64,000 nucleotides of DNA from Neptunicoccus cionae. GTDB taxonomy: Bacteria; Pseudomonadota; Alphaproteobacteria; Rhodobacterales; Rhodobacteraceae. The DNA lies in contig NZ_BMKA01000004.1 in assembly GCF_014643735.1 (NCBI RefSeq), forward strand, positions 248,001 to 312,000. The letters are read 5' to 3'. A program made the translations under genes and the position numbers. The notes under the pieces are model-generated. The model was not told where the DNA came from. It saw nothing but the letters and a program-made list of their open reading frames with translations, and did no database searches. The first letter of the stretch is position 1; every line of letters starts with the position of its first letter. Below are positions 1-8,448 of the stretch, one piece after another.

Positions 1-803
1 ACTCCGGCGAACCCGTGTACTGCGCCCAGTCCGCCATTCGCCAGCGCCAACCCGCCGCAGGTGCTGACCCAGGCCATTTCGTCCATCGCCTCCGCTGAAT
101 TTTCCTCAATCAGCGGTTTCAGCGCGGATAGGCCGACAGGAATCGCCGCCAGACACAGGGCGTCCGTCATCGGGTTCGCCTTGGTTGAAAGATAGGGTTC
201 GATAGCCTGCGTCACCGCGTCCAGTGCTGCGGATAATTTGACGGTGCGGGGTGCGCTTTCCATCAGGCTTGCATCGACAATGGCAACACGAGGTATCATG
301 CGGGGGTCCCGCAGGCTGACTTTGATGCCGCGATCGGGAACGGTGATCACCGCGTTGCGCGTTACTTCCGATCCCGTCCCGGCCGTTGTGGGCAGCGCGA
401 TTACCGGCAGCGGCGCGGTGTCGAGCGTTCGCCCGTCGCCAACACCTTCAAGGTAGGCGCGGGGCGGGCCCTCACAAGGGATCAGCGCGGCAAGGGCTTT
501 GGCGAAATCCATCACCGATCCGCCGCCAAGGGCGATGATCAGATCTGGCGGTGTTTCCTTGAACCGTGGCAGCGCGGTTTCCAGCAGGGGCAGGTCAGGT
601 TCCCCGGCGCAGCCGATGGTTTCAACCTTCAGTCCTGCATCAGCGCATTGCGTTAACAGCCAGTCGGCCCGCTTTGGGTTCGCCCCGTGAACCAGCAGCA
701 CAGAGCGTCCGAACCCTGCCGCCAGATTGGCCGCAAGATCACATGTGCCGCGCCCGAAGTGGATCGAGTTCGGGGCGCTAAAGGCGAAATTCGTGAATGT
801 CAT
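1..803 (-). CDS. Iron-containing alcohol dehydrogenase, 3' end outside the window
   Basis: NAD(P)-dependent group III alcohol dehydrogenase / maleylacetate reductase fold. About 267 residues are visible from an ATG at 803; the C-terminus lies before base 1. Seen: the nucleotide-binding GGGS at residues 93-96, the family signature TTAGTGSE at 139-146, [12 protein letters not shown] near 195-206, and a second signature ending AVHGFAG at the edge. The first metal-ligand Asp (195) is present, but the usual His four residues later is Gln 199, a variant I recall from a subgroup of the family. It follows glpK by 12 bases, so it is probably the last gene of the glycerol operon. A role on a three-carbon aldehyde or ketone is inference; the substrate cannot be read from sequence. 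Confidence 0.85.
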   Translation of the reverse strand, partial: MTFTNFAFSAPNSIHFGRGTCDLAANLAAGFGRSVLLVHGANPKRADWLLTQCADAGLKVETIGCAGEPDLPLLETALPRFKETPPDLIIALGGGSVMDFAKALAALIPCEGPPRAYLEGVGDGRTLDTAPLPVIALPTTAGTGSEVTRNAVITVPDRGIKVSLRDPRMIPRVAIVDASLMESAPRTVKLSAALDAVTQAIEPYLSTKANPMTDALCLAAIPVGLSALKPLIEENSAEAMDEMAWVSTCGGLALANGGLGAVHGFAG

Positions 804-815
804 TTTCGCAGAACC

Positions 816-2303
816 TCAAACGCTCATCGTGGCGTCGATTGCTTTCTTCCAACCGGCGTATTTGGCTTTGCGCTGGTCTTCTTTCATATCGGGCGTGAAC
901 TGTTTGTCGAGCGCCCAACCTTTGGCAAACGTTTCCTGATCGGGGTAAAGGCCCACGTGCATCCCCGCCAGCCACGCCGCGCCCAGTGCGGTTGTTTCCA
1001 GTACTTTCGGACGGTCCACAGGCGCTGCGATAATGTCAGAAAGGAACTGCATGGCAAAGTCGTTCGCGGACATGCCCCCGTCCACACGCAGAGTCGGTTG
1101 CACGCCGTCGACCTGCCAGTCCGCCGACATCGCATCAAGCAGATCGCGGGTCTGGAAGCCGACACTTTGCAGCGCGGCCCGTGCCATTTCCGCTGGACCG
1201 GATCCCCGCGTCAGCCCGAACACCGCACCACGGCAATCGGGGTTCCAATAGGGTGCGCCAAGGCCGACAAATGCGGGGACAAGGATCACGTCCTGATTGT
1301 CATCCGCCTCCATCGCCAGCGCTTGGGTCGCGGCTGCATCCTTGATAATCTGCAAACCGTCCCGCAGCCATTGCACCACGGCCCCCGCAACAAAGATCGA
1401 CCCTTCCAGCGCATAGGTTGGTTTGCCGTCGAGTTGATAGGCAATCGTCGTCAGCAGCCGGTTTTTTGACACAACAGGGGTCTCACCCGTATTAAGCAGG
1501 GCAAAACATCCGGTGCCATAGGTGGATTTCAGCATCCCGGGTTTGAAACAGGCCTGCCCGACCGTGGCCGCCTGTTGGTCCCCCGCGACGCCGCAAATCG
1601 GGATTTCATGGCCGAACAGATCGGCCCGAGCACTGCCAAAATCGGCTGCGCAATCCTTGACTTCGGGCAGCATTTCCATCGGAATATCAAGCAGTTCGCA
1701 AATTGTACTGCTCCAACGGCCCTTGCGGATATCATAAAGCATGGTGCGCGCTGCATTGGTGGCGTCCGTGGCATGGACCTTGCCGCCCGTCAGCTTCCAG
1801 ATCAGATAACAATCGACCGTGCCAAACAGCAGTTCGCCGTTTTCTGCTGCTTCGCGTGCGCCCTCTACGTTTTCTAGGATCCAGCGCAGTTTTGTGCCGG
1901 AGAAATATGGATCAACCAGCAATCCTGTGCGGTCTGCGATCATGTCGCCTTGCCCGCTGTCGCGCAAACTGCGGCAATATTCAGCGGTGCGGCGGTCCTG
2001 CCAGACGATGGCGTTGTAAACCGGGGCGCCGGTTTTGGCGTTCCAGACGATGGTGGTTTCGCGCTGGTTGGTGATGCCAATGGCCGTCACCTCGCGCGAG
2101 GATAATCCCGCCCGCTCAATCGCCGCGCGACAGGTGCCTGCTGTCGTCGCCCATAGGTCCGCTGGATCATGTTCGACCCAACCGGAGTTGGGGAAAATCT
2201 GGCGGAACTCTTCCTGCGCACTGGCAACAGGTTTCATGTTTTTGTCAAACAGAATGGCCCGCGTCGAAGTCGTGCCCTGATCAATGGCGAGGATATGGGT
2301 CAT
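816..2303 (-). CDS. glpK: Glycerol kinase
   Basis: Phosphorylates glycerol to sn-glycerol 3-phosphate in the cytoplasm, trapping what the upstream ABC importer brings in; GlpD then oxidises it. 495 residues, the normal length for FGGY-family glycerol kinases. Seen: the N-terminal phosphate loop DQGTTSTRA at residues 8-16, the catalytic-Asp segment [10 protein letters not shown] near 240, [11 protein letters not shown], and the C-terminal ATP-binding segment [15 protein letters not shown]. The ATG at 2303 has an upstream AGGTGG. It is the penultimate gene of the glp operon and is separated from glpV by 160 bases holding two strong hairpins, so it may be expressed at a different level from the transporter. 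Confidence 0.97.
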   Translation of the reverse strand: MTHILAIDQGTTSTRAILFDKNMKPVASAQEEFRQIFPNSGWVEHDPADLWATTAGTCRAAIERAGLSSREVTAIGITNQRETTIVWNAKTGAPVYNAIVWQDRRTAEYCRSLRDSGQGDMIADRTGLLVDPYFSGTKLRWILENVEGAREAAENGELLFGTVDCYLIWKLTGGKVHATDATNAARTMLYDIRKGRWSSTICELLDIPMEMLPEVKDCAADFGSARADLFGHEIPICGVAGDQQAATVGQACFKPGMLKSTYGTGCFALLNTGETPVVSKNRLLTTIAYQLDGKPTYALEGSIFVAGAVVQWLRDGLQIIKDAAATQALAMEADDNQDVILVPAFVGLGAPYWNPDCRGAVFGLTRGSGPAEMARAALQSVGFQTRDLLDAMSADWQVDGVQPTLRVDGGMSANDFAMQFLSDIIAAPVDRPKVLETTALGAAWLAGMHVGLYPDQETFAKGWALDKQFTPDMKEDQRKAKYAGWKKAIDATMSV

Positions 2304-2388
2304 GGGATGTCCACCTGTTTTTGAGATGTCGATAGAATGTCGGTGCGCGGGCGTCTGTCAAGCCTTTGGCCGCAAGCCTGCGCGGGGT

Positions 2389-2452
2389 GGACTGGCCCGC
2401 GCATTCGGGGCCAGTCCGGTGTTGCGGATCGCAGGGGCGGCGAACCGCCCCT
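2389..2452 (-). promoter_or_regulatory. Two tandem RNA hairpins between glpV and glpK
   Basis: The first hairpin is a perfect 10-bp stem (2389-2398 GGACTGGCCC with 2408-2417 GGGCCAGTCC). The second is a perfect 8-bp stem (2433-2440 AGGGGCGG with 2445-2452) closed by four bases. Neither is followed by a T-run in the minus direction, so mRNA 3'-end protection or partial termination after the binding-protein gene is more likely than full termination. These hairpins and the spacer account for the 160-base gap. Confidence 0.6.
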
Positions 2453-2463
2453 TGATCACCGGC

Positions 2464-4185
2464 TTACTGCCAGGATTTGATCAGCTCGTCGTAAGAAACC
2501 GTTTTTGGCTCTTCGTCTTCATTGGCCAGTTTGGCCTTAGGCGAACCAGGTTGGGACAGCCAGTGCTCTGGGTCCATTTCCTCGTTCATCTTCGGGCCGA
2601 TGTCGCCTTGAACACCTGCACGCTCCAGACGGATCAGAACTTTTTCCTGATCGGCACACAAAGCGTCGAGCGCTTCTTGTGGGGTTTTCGCACCGGACAT
2701 TGCGTCACCGATGTTCTGCCACCACAGCTGGGCCAGTTTCGGGTAGTCAGGCACGTTTGTACCGGTTGGGGACCACTGAACGCGGGCAGGGGAGCGGTAG
2801 AATTCTACCAGACCGCCAAGTTTTGGCGCCCGTTCGGTGAAGCTGTCGTGCTGGATCGTGGATTCACGGATGAATGTCAGACCAACGTGGGATTTCTTCA
2901 CGTCTACAGTTTTGGATGTCACAAACTGGGCATAGAGCCACGCTGCTTGTGCGCGATCCACAGGTGTGGATTTCATCAGTGTCCAGGAACCGGCGTCTTG
3001 GTAGCCGATTTTGGTGCCTTCAGACCAGTAAGCGCCGTGTGGCGAAGGTGCCATCCGCCATTTCGGTGTACCGTCCTCGTTCATTACAGGCAGATCAGGT
3101 TCTACTGATGCCGCTGTAAAGGCTGTGTACCAGAACATTTGCTGTGCAACATTACCCTGCGCAGGAATTGGGCCTGCTTCGGAGAATGTCATACCGGCAG
3201 CCGCTGGTGGAGAGTATTTTTCCAGCCATTCGATTGCCTTGGTCACAGCATAAACCGCTGCTGGTCCGTTTGTGGCACCGCCACGGGCGACACAGGAACC
3301 AACAGGCTGGGAGTTCTCATTCACACGGATACCCCATTCGTCCACAGGCAGGCCGTTCGGCTCACCCACATCGCCTGCACCAGCCATGGACAGCCACGCA
3401 TCGGTGTAGCGCCAGCCAAGGGACGGGTCTTTCTTACCGTAATCCATGTTGCCATAGATGTCGCCGTCAACGCCCATGTGGGACAGATCACGGCCGGTGA
3501 AGAATTCAGCGATGTCCTCATAGGCAGACCAGTTTACAGGCACGCCCAGATCATAGCCGTATTTCTCTTTGAAATCAGCTTTGTTCTTGTCGTCGTTGAA
3601 CCAGTCATACCGGAACCAGTAAAGGTTGGCGAACTGCTGATCCGGCAGCTGGTAAACCTTGCCATCCGGTCCTGTCGTGAAGGACAGACCGATGAAATCT
3701 TCCAGATCCAGACCCGGATTTGTCACAGAAGCGCCTTCGCCTTCCATCCAGTCGGATAGGTTGCGGGCTTGCTGGTAACGCCAGTGGGTGCCGATCAGAT
3801 CGGAGTCGTTGATATAGGCGTCATAGATGTTTTCGCCGGACTGCATTTGTGTTTGCAGCTTTTCAACCACGTCACCTTCACCAATCAGGTCGTGTGTGAC
3901 CTTGATACCGGTGATCGCTTCAAAAGCAGGTGCCAAAGTGTTGGCTTCGTATTCGTGGGTGCCGATGGTCTCGGAAACCACATTGATGGACATGCCCTCA
4001 AACGGTTTGGCTGCATCCACAAAGAACTGAAGCTCTGCTTCTTGTTCTGCGCGGGACAGGACGGACATGTCTTTGATTTCGGAATCCAGAAACGCTTTGG
4101 CGGCGTCCATATCTGCGAACACAGGCGTGCTCAGCATACAGGCCACCACGCTTAACGCGGATGTTCCTTTAAGTCGCAAGTTCAT
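2464..4185 (-). CDS. glpV: Glycerol ABC transporter, periplasmic substrate-binding protein
   Basis: Binding protein of the GlpSTPQUV-type glycerol importer. 573 residues, long for a carbohydrate binding protein but expected for GlpV. Seen: a signal peptide of about 24 residues (MNLRLKG..., hydrophobic core, cleavage after PVFA), then a family-1 extracellular binding-protein body. I chose the ATG at 4185 because GGGAGG lies just upstream; an in-frame TTG at 4200 sits on top of that ribosome site and is not the start. Gene order glpD-S-T-P-Q-U-V-K matches the operon described in Rhizobium leguminosarum. Two hairpins follow its stop codon. Glycerol specificity is inferred from gene order plus glpK and glpD. 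Confidence 0.92.
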   Translation of the reverse strand: MNLRLKGTSALSVVACMLSTPVFADMDAAKAFLDSEIKDMSVLSRAEQEAELQFFVDAAKPFEGMSINVVSETIGTHEYEANTLAPAFEAITGIKVTHDLIGEGDVVEKLQTQMQSGENIYDAYINDSDLIGTHWRYQQARNLSDWMEGEGASVTNPGLDLEDFIGLSFTTGPDGKVYQLPDQQFANLYWFRYDWFNDDKNKADFKEKYGYDLGVPVNWSAYEDIAEFFTGRDLSHMGVDGDIYGNMDYGKKDPSLGWRYTDAWLSMAGAGDVGEPNGLPVDEWGIRVNENSQPVGSCVARGGATNGPAAVYAVTKAIEWLEKYSPPAAAGMTFSEAGPIPAQGNVAQQMFWYTAFTAASVEPDLPVMNEDGTPKWRMAPSPHGAYWSEGTKIGYQDAGSWTLMKSTPVDRAQAAWLYAQFVTSKTVDVKKSHVGLTFIRESTIQHDSFTERAPKLGGLVEFYRSPARVQWSPTGTNVPDYPKLAQLWWQNIGDAMSGAKTPQEALDALCADQEKVLIRLERAGVQGDIGPKMNEEMDPEHWLSQPGSPKAKLANEDEEPKTVSYDELIKSWQ

Positions 4186-4251
4186 TTTTGTTCCTCCCAA
4201 GGTTTGAACAATTAAGGCTTTCCGGTCTTGCGTGCCGGTGGGCCACTTTGA

Positions 4252-4524
4252 TTACACCCAGCGAAACACCGCTACGGCGTAGAAAAAACAGACAATCAAC
4301 GCGCCCCATTGCGACACGTCGGTCGTTGCGAGCCATGCCAGATTGATAAAGGCAGACCCCAACAGGGTGATGAACAGACGATCCCCCCGTGTGGTTTCAA
4401 TCCGCAAAATGCCAACCCGAGGTGTCTCGGGGAATTTAATCGCAAGGATCGTGAACACGATCAGGGTCGCGGCGATGACTGCGAAGAAAATTGCAGTGGG
4501 CCAGGTCCATGCCATCCATTCCAT
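4252..4524 (-). CDS. glpU: Small membrane protein of the glycerol ABC transporter (DUF2160)
   Basis: 90 residues with three hydrophobic segments (about 9-29, 50-66 and 73-88). The length, hydrophobic profile and place between the GlpQ permease and the GlpV binding protein match the DUF2160 predicted membrane protein called GlpU in rhizobial glycerol operons. The ATG at 4524 is preceded by AAGGAGAG at good spacing. Its exact part in transport is unclear; other CUT1-type importers, including the smo system here, lack such a subunit. It lies 21 bases after glpQ and 66 bases before the glpV start. Confidence 0.88.
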   Translation of the reverse strand: MEWMAWTWPTAIFFAVIAATLIVFTILAIKFPETPRVGILRIETTRGDRLFITLLGSAFINLAWLATTDVSQWGALIVCFFYAVAVFRWV

Positions 4525-4545
4525 AAGGTCTCTCCTTCGGTTTGT

Positions 4546-5379
4546 TTACACGCGACCCAGGGCAAAACCCTTGGCGATGTAGTTGCGGACAAAGTAAATC
4601 ACCAATGCGCCGGGAACGATGGTCAGCACACCGGCAGCAGCCAGCACGCCCCAGTCAATACCGGCAGCCCCGACGGTGCGGGTCATGGTGGCTGCGATAG
4701 GTTTGGCGTCCACACTGGTCAGTGTCCGGCTGAGCAGCAATTCGACCCAGCTGAACATGAACAGGAAGAAAGCGGTAACACCGATGCCAGAGGCAACCAG
4801 AGGGGTGAAGATGCGGATAAAGAAGCGCGGGAACGAATAGCCGTCGATGTAGGCGGTCTCGTCGATTTCTTTTGGCACGCCACGCATGAAGCCTTCCAAA
4901 ATCCAAACAGCCAGCGGCACGTTGAACAGACAATGGGCCAGCGCAACTGCGATATGGGTGTCAAACAACCCGACCGAGGAATACAGCTGAAAGAACGGCA
5001 GCGCGAAAACCGCAGGCGGTGCCATCCGGTTGGTCAGCAGCCAGAAGAACAGGTGTTTGTCGCCCATAAATGTATAGCGGCTGAAAGCATAGGCCGCTGG
5101 CAGCGCCACCGCGAGGCTGATCACCATGTTGATCACTACATAAGCCATCGAATTGAGATAGCCGGTGTACCAAGACGCATCCGTCAGGATGGTTAGATAG
5201 TTGTCAAAGGTCAGATCACGGGGCCACAGAGTAAATGTGTTCAGGATTTCCGTGTTGGTCTTCAGGCTCATCGTCAGCAGCCAATAGATCGGCAGCAGCA
5301 GGAATAACAGATAGAGCCCCATGACAATGGCGTTGCCCTTGATGCGGAAGCCACCGCGTTTTTGTGCAGAAACAGACAT
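4546..5379 (-). CDS. glpQ: Glycerol ABC transporter permease 2
   Basis: MalG-type inner-membrane permease of 277 residues with about six membrane segments. Seen: the EAA loop that docks on the ATPases, KEIDETAYIDGYSFPRFF near residues 173-190, and the conserved ALPAAYAFSR segment. The start ATG overlaps the glpP stop by one base (TGATG), so the two permeases are translationally coupled. A close paralogue lies at 12018-12827, sharing stretches such as ALAHCLFN, DETA-IDGYS and FMFSWVE. Confidence 0.95.
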   Translation of the reverse strand: MSVSAQKRGGFRIKGNAIVMGLYLLFLLLPIYWLLTMSLKTNTEILNTFTLWPRDLTFDNYLTILTDASWYTGYLNSMAYVVINMVISLAVALPAAYAFSRYTFMGDKHLFFWLLTNRMAPPAVFALPFFQLYSSVGLFDTHIAVALAHCLFNVPLAVWILEGFMRGVPKEIDETAYIDGYSFPRFFIRIFTPLVASGIGVTAFFLFMFSWVELLLSRTLTSVDAKPIAATMTRTVGAAGIDWGVLAAAGVLTIVPGALVIYFVRNYIAKGFALGRV

Positions 5380-6251
5380 CAGTGGCCATCCCTTTTATCG
5401 AGGTTCGTCATAACGGTGTAGAACACATAGGAGATCAGCAGGATCACCAGATAATACATGATCGAGAAAGCCGCCGCCGGTCCAAGGTCAAACTGCCCCA
5501 GCGCCATTTTCACAAGATCAATCGACAGGAAGGTTGTCGAGTTACCCGGTCCACCGCCCGTCACCACGAATGGTTCGGTGTAGATCATGAAACTGTCCAT
5601 AAACCGCAGCAGGATCGCGATCATCAGAACGCCGGTGATCTTTGGCAGCTCGATGAAACGGAACACGGCCCAGCGGCTGGCTTGGTCGATCTTGGCCGCC
5701 TGATAATAAGCATCCGGAATGGATTGCAGACCGGCATAGGCCAGAAGTGCGACAAGCGAGGTCCAGTGCCACACATCCATAACAATGACCGTAATCCACG
5801 CGGCATAGAAGTTCTGGGTGTAATTATAATCAATCCCCATTGCATCCAGCGTGTAACCCAGCAGGCCAATATCGACCCGACCGAAAATCTGCCAGATCGT
5901 GCCAACCACATTCCACGGGATCAACAGGGGCAGGGACATCAGTACCAGACAGAAGGACGCCCAGAACCCTTTCTTGGGCATATTCAGTGCTACAAAGATG
6001 CCGAGCGGAATTTCAATGGCGAGGATGATCGCGGAAAAAGCGATCTGCCGCCCCAGCGCATCCCACATCCGTTCGGACGCCATCATTTCGCGGAACCAGT
6101 CGATACCGGCCCAGAAGAACTGGTTGTTACCGAAAGTGTCCTGCACAGAATAGTTCACCACCGTCATCAGCGGGATCACAGCCGAAAAGGCGACAAGCAC
6201 CAGAACGGGCAGGATCAGGAACCATGCCTTTTGGTTGACAGTCTTGTTCAT
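5379..6251 (-). CDS. glpP: Glycerol ABC transporter permease 1
   Basis: MalF-type inner-membrane permease of 290 residues with about six membrane segments. The docking loop QAAKIDQASRWAVFRFIELP near residues 190-209 is intact, followed by LLRFMDSFMIYTE. The start ATG overlaps the glpT stop by one base (TAATG). A second, very similar permease is at 11155-12021; both keep IPL-TVVNYS, DVWHWTSLV and LLRFMDSFMIYTE, which suggests a fairly recent shared origin. Confidence 0.95.
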   Translation of the reverse strand: MNKTVNQKAWFLILPVLVLVAFSAVIPLMTVVNYSVQDTFGNNQFFWAGIDWFREMMASERMWDALGRQIAFSAIILAIEIPLGIFVALNMPKKGFWASFCLVLMSLPLLIPWNVVGTIWQIFGRVDIGLLGYTLDAMGIDYNYTQNFYAAWITVIVMDVWHWTSLVALLAYAGLQSIPDAYYQAAKIDQASRWAVFRFIELPKITGVLMIAILLRFMDSFMIYTEPFVVTGGGPGNSTTFLSIDLVKMALGQFDLGPAAAFSIMYYLVILLISYVFYTVMTNLDKRDGH

Positions 6252-7333
6252 TATTTCTCCCCCGCAGGTGCAACGCGCCAGCTGTCCGCGTAGATGTTGA
6301 TCCCCGCCGGATCGAACACGATCCGGTTGGCATCCGGTGAAATAGAGCTGCCTTCTTCGGCAATCACGTTGATCTCGGTGCCGTTGAAGTCTGCGCGCAC
6401 GATCTTGTGGCGGCCAACGTCCTCGACCCTTTTAACGGTCACGGGCAGTCCGGTGTCTCCGCTGGTCAGCGTAGTGAATTCCGGACGGACGCCCAGTTCA
6501 ACCTTGCCAGAAACCGCACCGAACCCTTGGCCAAGCGCAATTTCTGTACCGTTCAGAACCGCCTTGTCGCCAGACACTGTCGCATCCAGCACGTTCATAC
6601 CGGGGGAGCCGATGAAATAGCCCACGAAGGTATGTTCAGGACGTTCGAACAGCTCTTGCGGCGTGCCCATTTGCACCACGCGACCATCATACATCACCAC
6701 AACCTTATCCGCAAAGGTCAGCGCCTCTGTCTGGTCGTGGGTCACGTAAATCATGGTGTGGCCAAATTCGTGGTGAAGGGATTTCAACTGCGTGCGCAGT
6801 TCCCATTTCATATGTGGGTCGATCACCGTCAGTGGCTCGTCAAACAGCAGCGCGTTCACATCTTCACGCACCATCCCCCGCCCGAGCGAGATCTTCTGCT
6901 TGGCATCCGCGGTCAGTCCACGGGCCTTGCGGTTCAGCATTTCTTCCATGCCGATCATCTGTGCGATCTGTTGCACACGGTCCCGCACATAGGCCGCATC
7001 CGCCCCGCGATTGCGCAGCGGAAAGGCCAGATTGTCCCGCACAGTCATCGTGTCATAGACCACCGGAAACTGGAAAACCTGCGCGATGTTGCGCTCCGTC
7101 GTGGGCGCGTGGGTCACGTCCTTGTCGTCAAACAGGATACGTCCCTGACTGGGATGCAACAGGCCGGAAATGATGTTGAGCAACGTGGATTTCCCGCACC
7201 CCGAGGAGCCGAGCAGCGCATAGGCTTCGCCGTCCACCCAATCGTGGTTCAGCTCTTTCAGGGCGTAATCCTGTTCCCCTTTCGGGTTTGGCAGATAGGA
7301 ATGAGCCAGATTGTCGAGGGTGATTTTAGCCAT
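6251..7333 (-). CDS. glpT: Glycerol ABC transporter ATPase with degenerate signature motif
   Basis: 360-residue CUT1-type ATPase with a C-terminal regulatory (TOBE-like) domain. Seen: canonical Walker A GSSGCGKST (42-50), Q-loop VFQF (86-89), Walker B LLFDE (162-166) and switch His 199 in YVTHDQTEA. The ABC signature, LSGGQ in nearly all family members, is instead LTADAKQ (140-146), and the D-loop is LTVID rather than SNLD. The partner GlpS has the opposite pattern. A GlpS/GlpT heterodimer would therefore have one consensus ATP site (GlpT Walker motifs with the GlpS signature) and one degenerate site. Start ATG overlaps the glpS end by 8 bases. Confidence 0.95.
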   Translation of the reverse strand: MAKITLDNLAHSYLPNPKGEQDYALKELNHDWVDGEAYALLGSSGCGKSTLLNIISGLLHPSQGRILFDDKDVTHAPTTERNIAQVFQFPVVYDTMTVRDNLAFPLRNRGADAAYVRDRVQQIAQMIGMEEMLNRKARGLTADAKQKISLGRGMVREDVNALLFDEPLTVIDPHMKWELRTQLKSLHHEFGHTMIYVTHDQTEALTFADKVVVMYDGRVVQMGTPQELFERPEHTFVGYFIGSPGMNVLDATVSGDKAVLNGTEIALGQGFGAVSGKVELGVRPEFTTLTSGDTGLPVTVKRVEDVGRHKIVRADFNGTEINVIAEEGSSISPDANRIVFDPAGINIYADSWRVAPAGEK

Positions 7334-8447
7334 GGGTCAAGCCCTCTGTCGCTGTCGCGGTTTGTGTCTCTGTAGCGTAGGCAGCAGGGGCAACAGATGT
7401 GCCGTCCTGCGCAAAGATGTAAACGTGGCGGGGATCAAGAAAGACTTTCAGCGCTACCCCGATTTCAAGGTCTTTCACCCCGTGGATCAGACCCACCCAA
7501 TTTTCACCGTGATGATCCAGATGGACGAAAGTCTCTGATCCGGTGATCTCTTTGACCTGCAAGGTTCCGGTAAATTCCAGCGTGGCATTGCCACGGTTTT
7601 CCAGTTCCAGATGGTTGGGCCGGAAACCGGCCACGTATTCACCGTCAGGCAGAGCCGCAAATCCGGCGGAACCGGCGCTTTGCCCGTCGCCGAAGTGCAA
7701 AGTATCGCCGGATTTACGAATGTTGAGAAAGTTCATCGGCGGATCGGAAAACACCCGCGCTGTGGTCGCATCTACCGGCTGGCGGTAGACGATCGGGGTC
7801 TTGTCGAATTGTGTGATCCGGCCTTCCCACATGGTCGCCGTGTTCCCGCCAAGCAGCAGGGCTTCCTCAGGTTCTGTTGTGGCGTAAACAAAGATCGACC
7901 CGGCTTCCTCAAAAATCTTCGGGATCTCTGCGCGCAGTTCTTCACGCAGTTTATAGTCCAGATTGGCCAGCGGTTCATCGAGCAGCACCAGACCCGCATC
8001 CTTGACCAGCGCACGAGCCAGCGCACACCGTTGCTGTTGCCCGCCGGACAGTTCCAGCGGCTTGCGGTCCAGCATTTCCGACAGTTTCATCAGATCTGCG
8101 GCTTTCTTCACAGCCGCGTCAATTTCCGCCGCAGTCTTGCCAAGAAGGCGCATCGGGCTGGCGATGTTTTCATAAACAGTCATCGAAGGGTAGTTGATAA
8201 ACTGTTGGTACACCATCGCAACACCACGATCCTGCACCCGCATGCCGGTGACATCCTTGCCGTCCCAGAACACCTTGCCGGTGTTGGGCACATCAAGCCC
8301 CGCCATTAAGCGCATCAGGGATGTTTTACCCGCCAAAGTCGGGCCAAGCAGCACGTTCATGGTTCCCGAGCGCAGCTCAAGATCCGTGGGGTGGATATGG
8401 GTCTGGCCGTTCACGACCTTGGATACACCCTCAAGTACAAGTGCCAT
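7326..8447 (-). CDS. glpS: Glycerol ABC transporter ATPase lacking the switch histidine
   Basis: 373-residue CUT1-type ATPase. Seen: a divergent Walker A GPTLAGKT (35-42), Q-loop VYQQF (79-83), canonical signature LSGGQ (133-137), Walker B LVLLDE (153-158) and D-loop LANLD. The switch histidine is missing: the usual Y-V-T-H-D reads YATTE (188-192), with Thr 191 in place of His. ATG 8447 was chosen because AAGGAG precedes it and glpD stops one base upstream; upstream codons in frame lie inside glpD. The two ATPases are separate genes, as in rhizobial glycerol operons, unlike the single homodimeric ATPase of the smo system here. Confidence 0.95.
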   Translation of the reverse strand: MALVLEGVSKVVNGQTHIHPTDLELRSGTMNVLLGPTLAGKTSLMRLMAGLDVPNTGKVFWDGKDVTGMRVQDRGVAMVYQQFINYPSMTVYENIASPMRLLGKTAAEIDAAVKKAADLMKLSEMLDRKPLELSGGQQQRCALARALVKDAGLVLLDEPLANLDYKLREELRAEIPKIFEEAGSIFVYATTEPEEALLLGGNTATMWEGRITQFDKTPIVYRQPVDATTARVFSDPPMNFLNIRKSGDTLHFGDGQSAGSAGFAALPDGEYVAGFRPNHLELENRGNATLEFTGTLQVKEITGSETFVHLDHHGENWVGLIHGVKDLEIGVALKVFLDPRHVYIFAQDGTSVAPAAYATETQTATATEGLTHG

Positions 8448-8448
8448 G

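Noticed and set aside
1-803. Possibility that the Gln 199 change makes the alcohol dehydrogenase a dead enzyme
   Set aside because: The rest of the motifs are intact, and I recall the same substitution in other members of the family.
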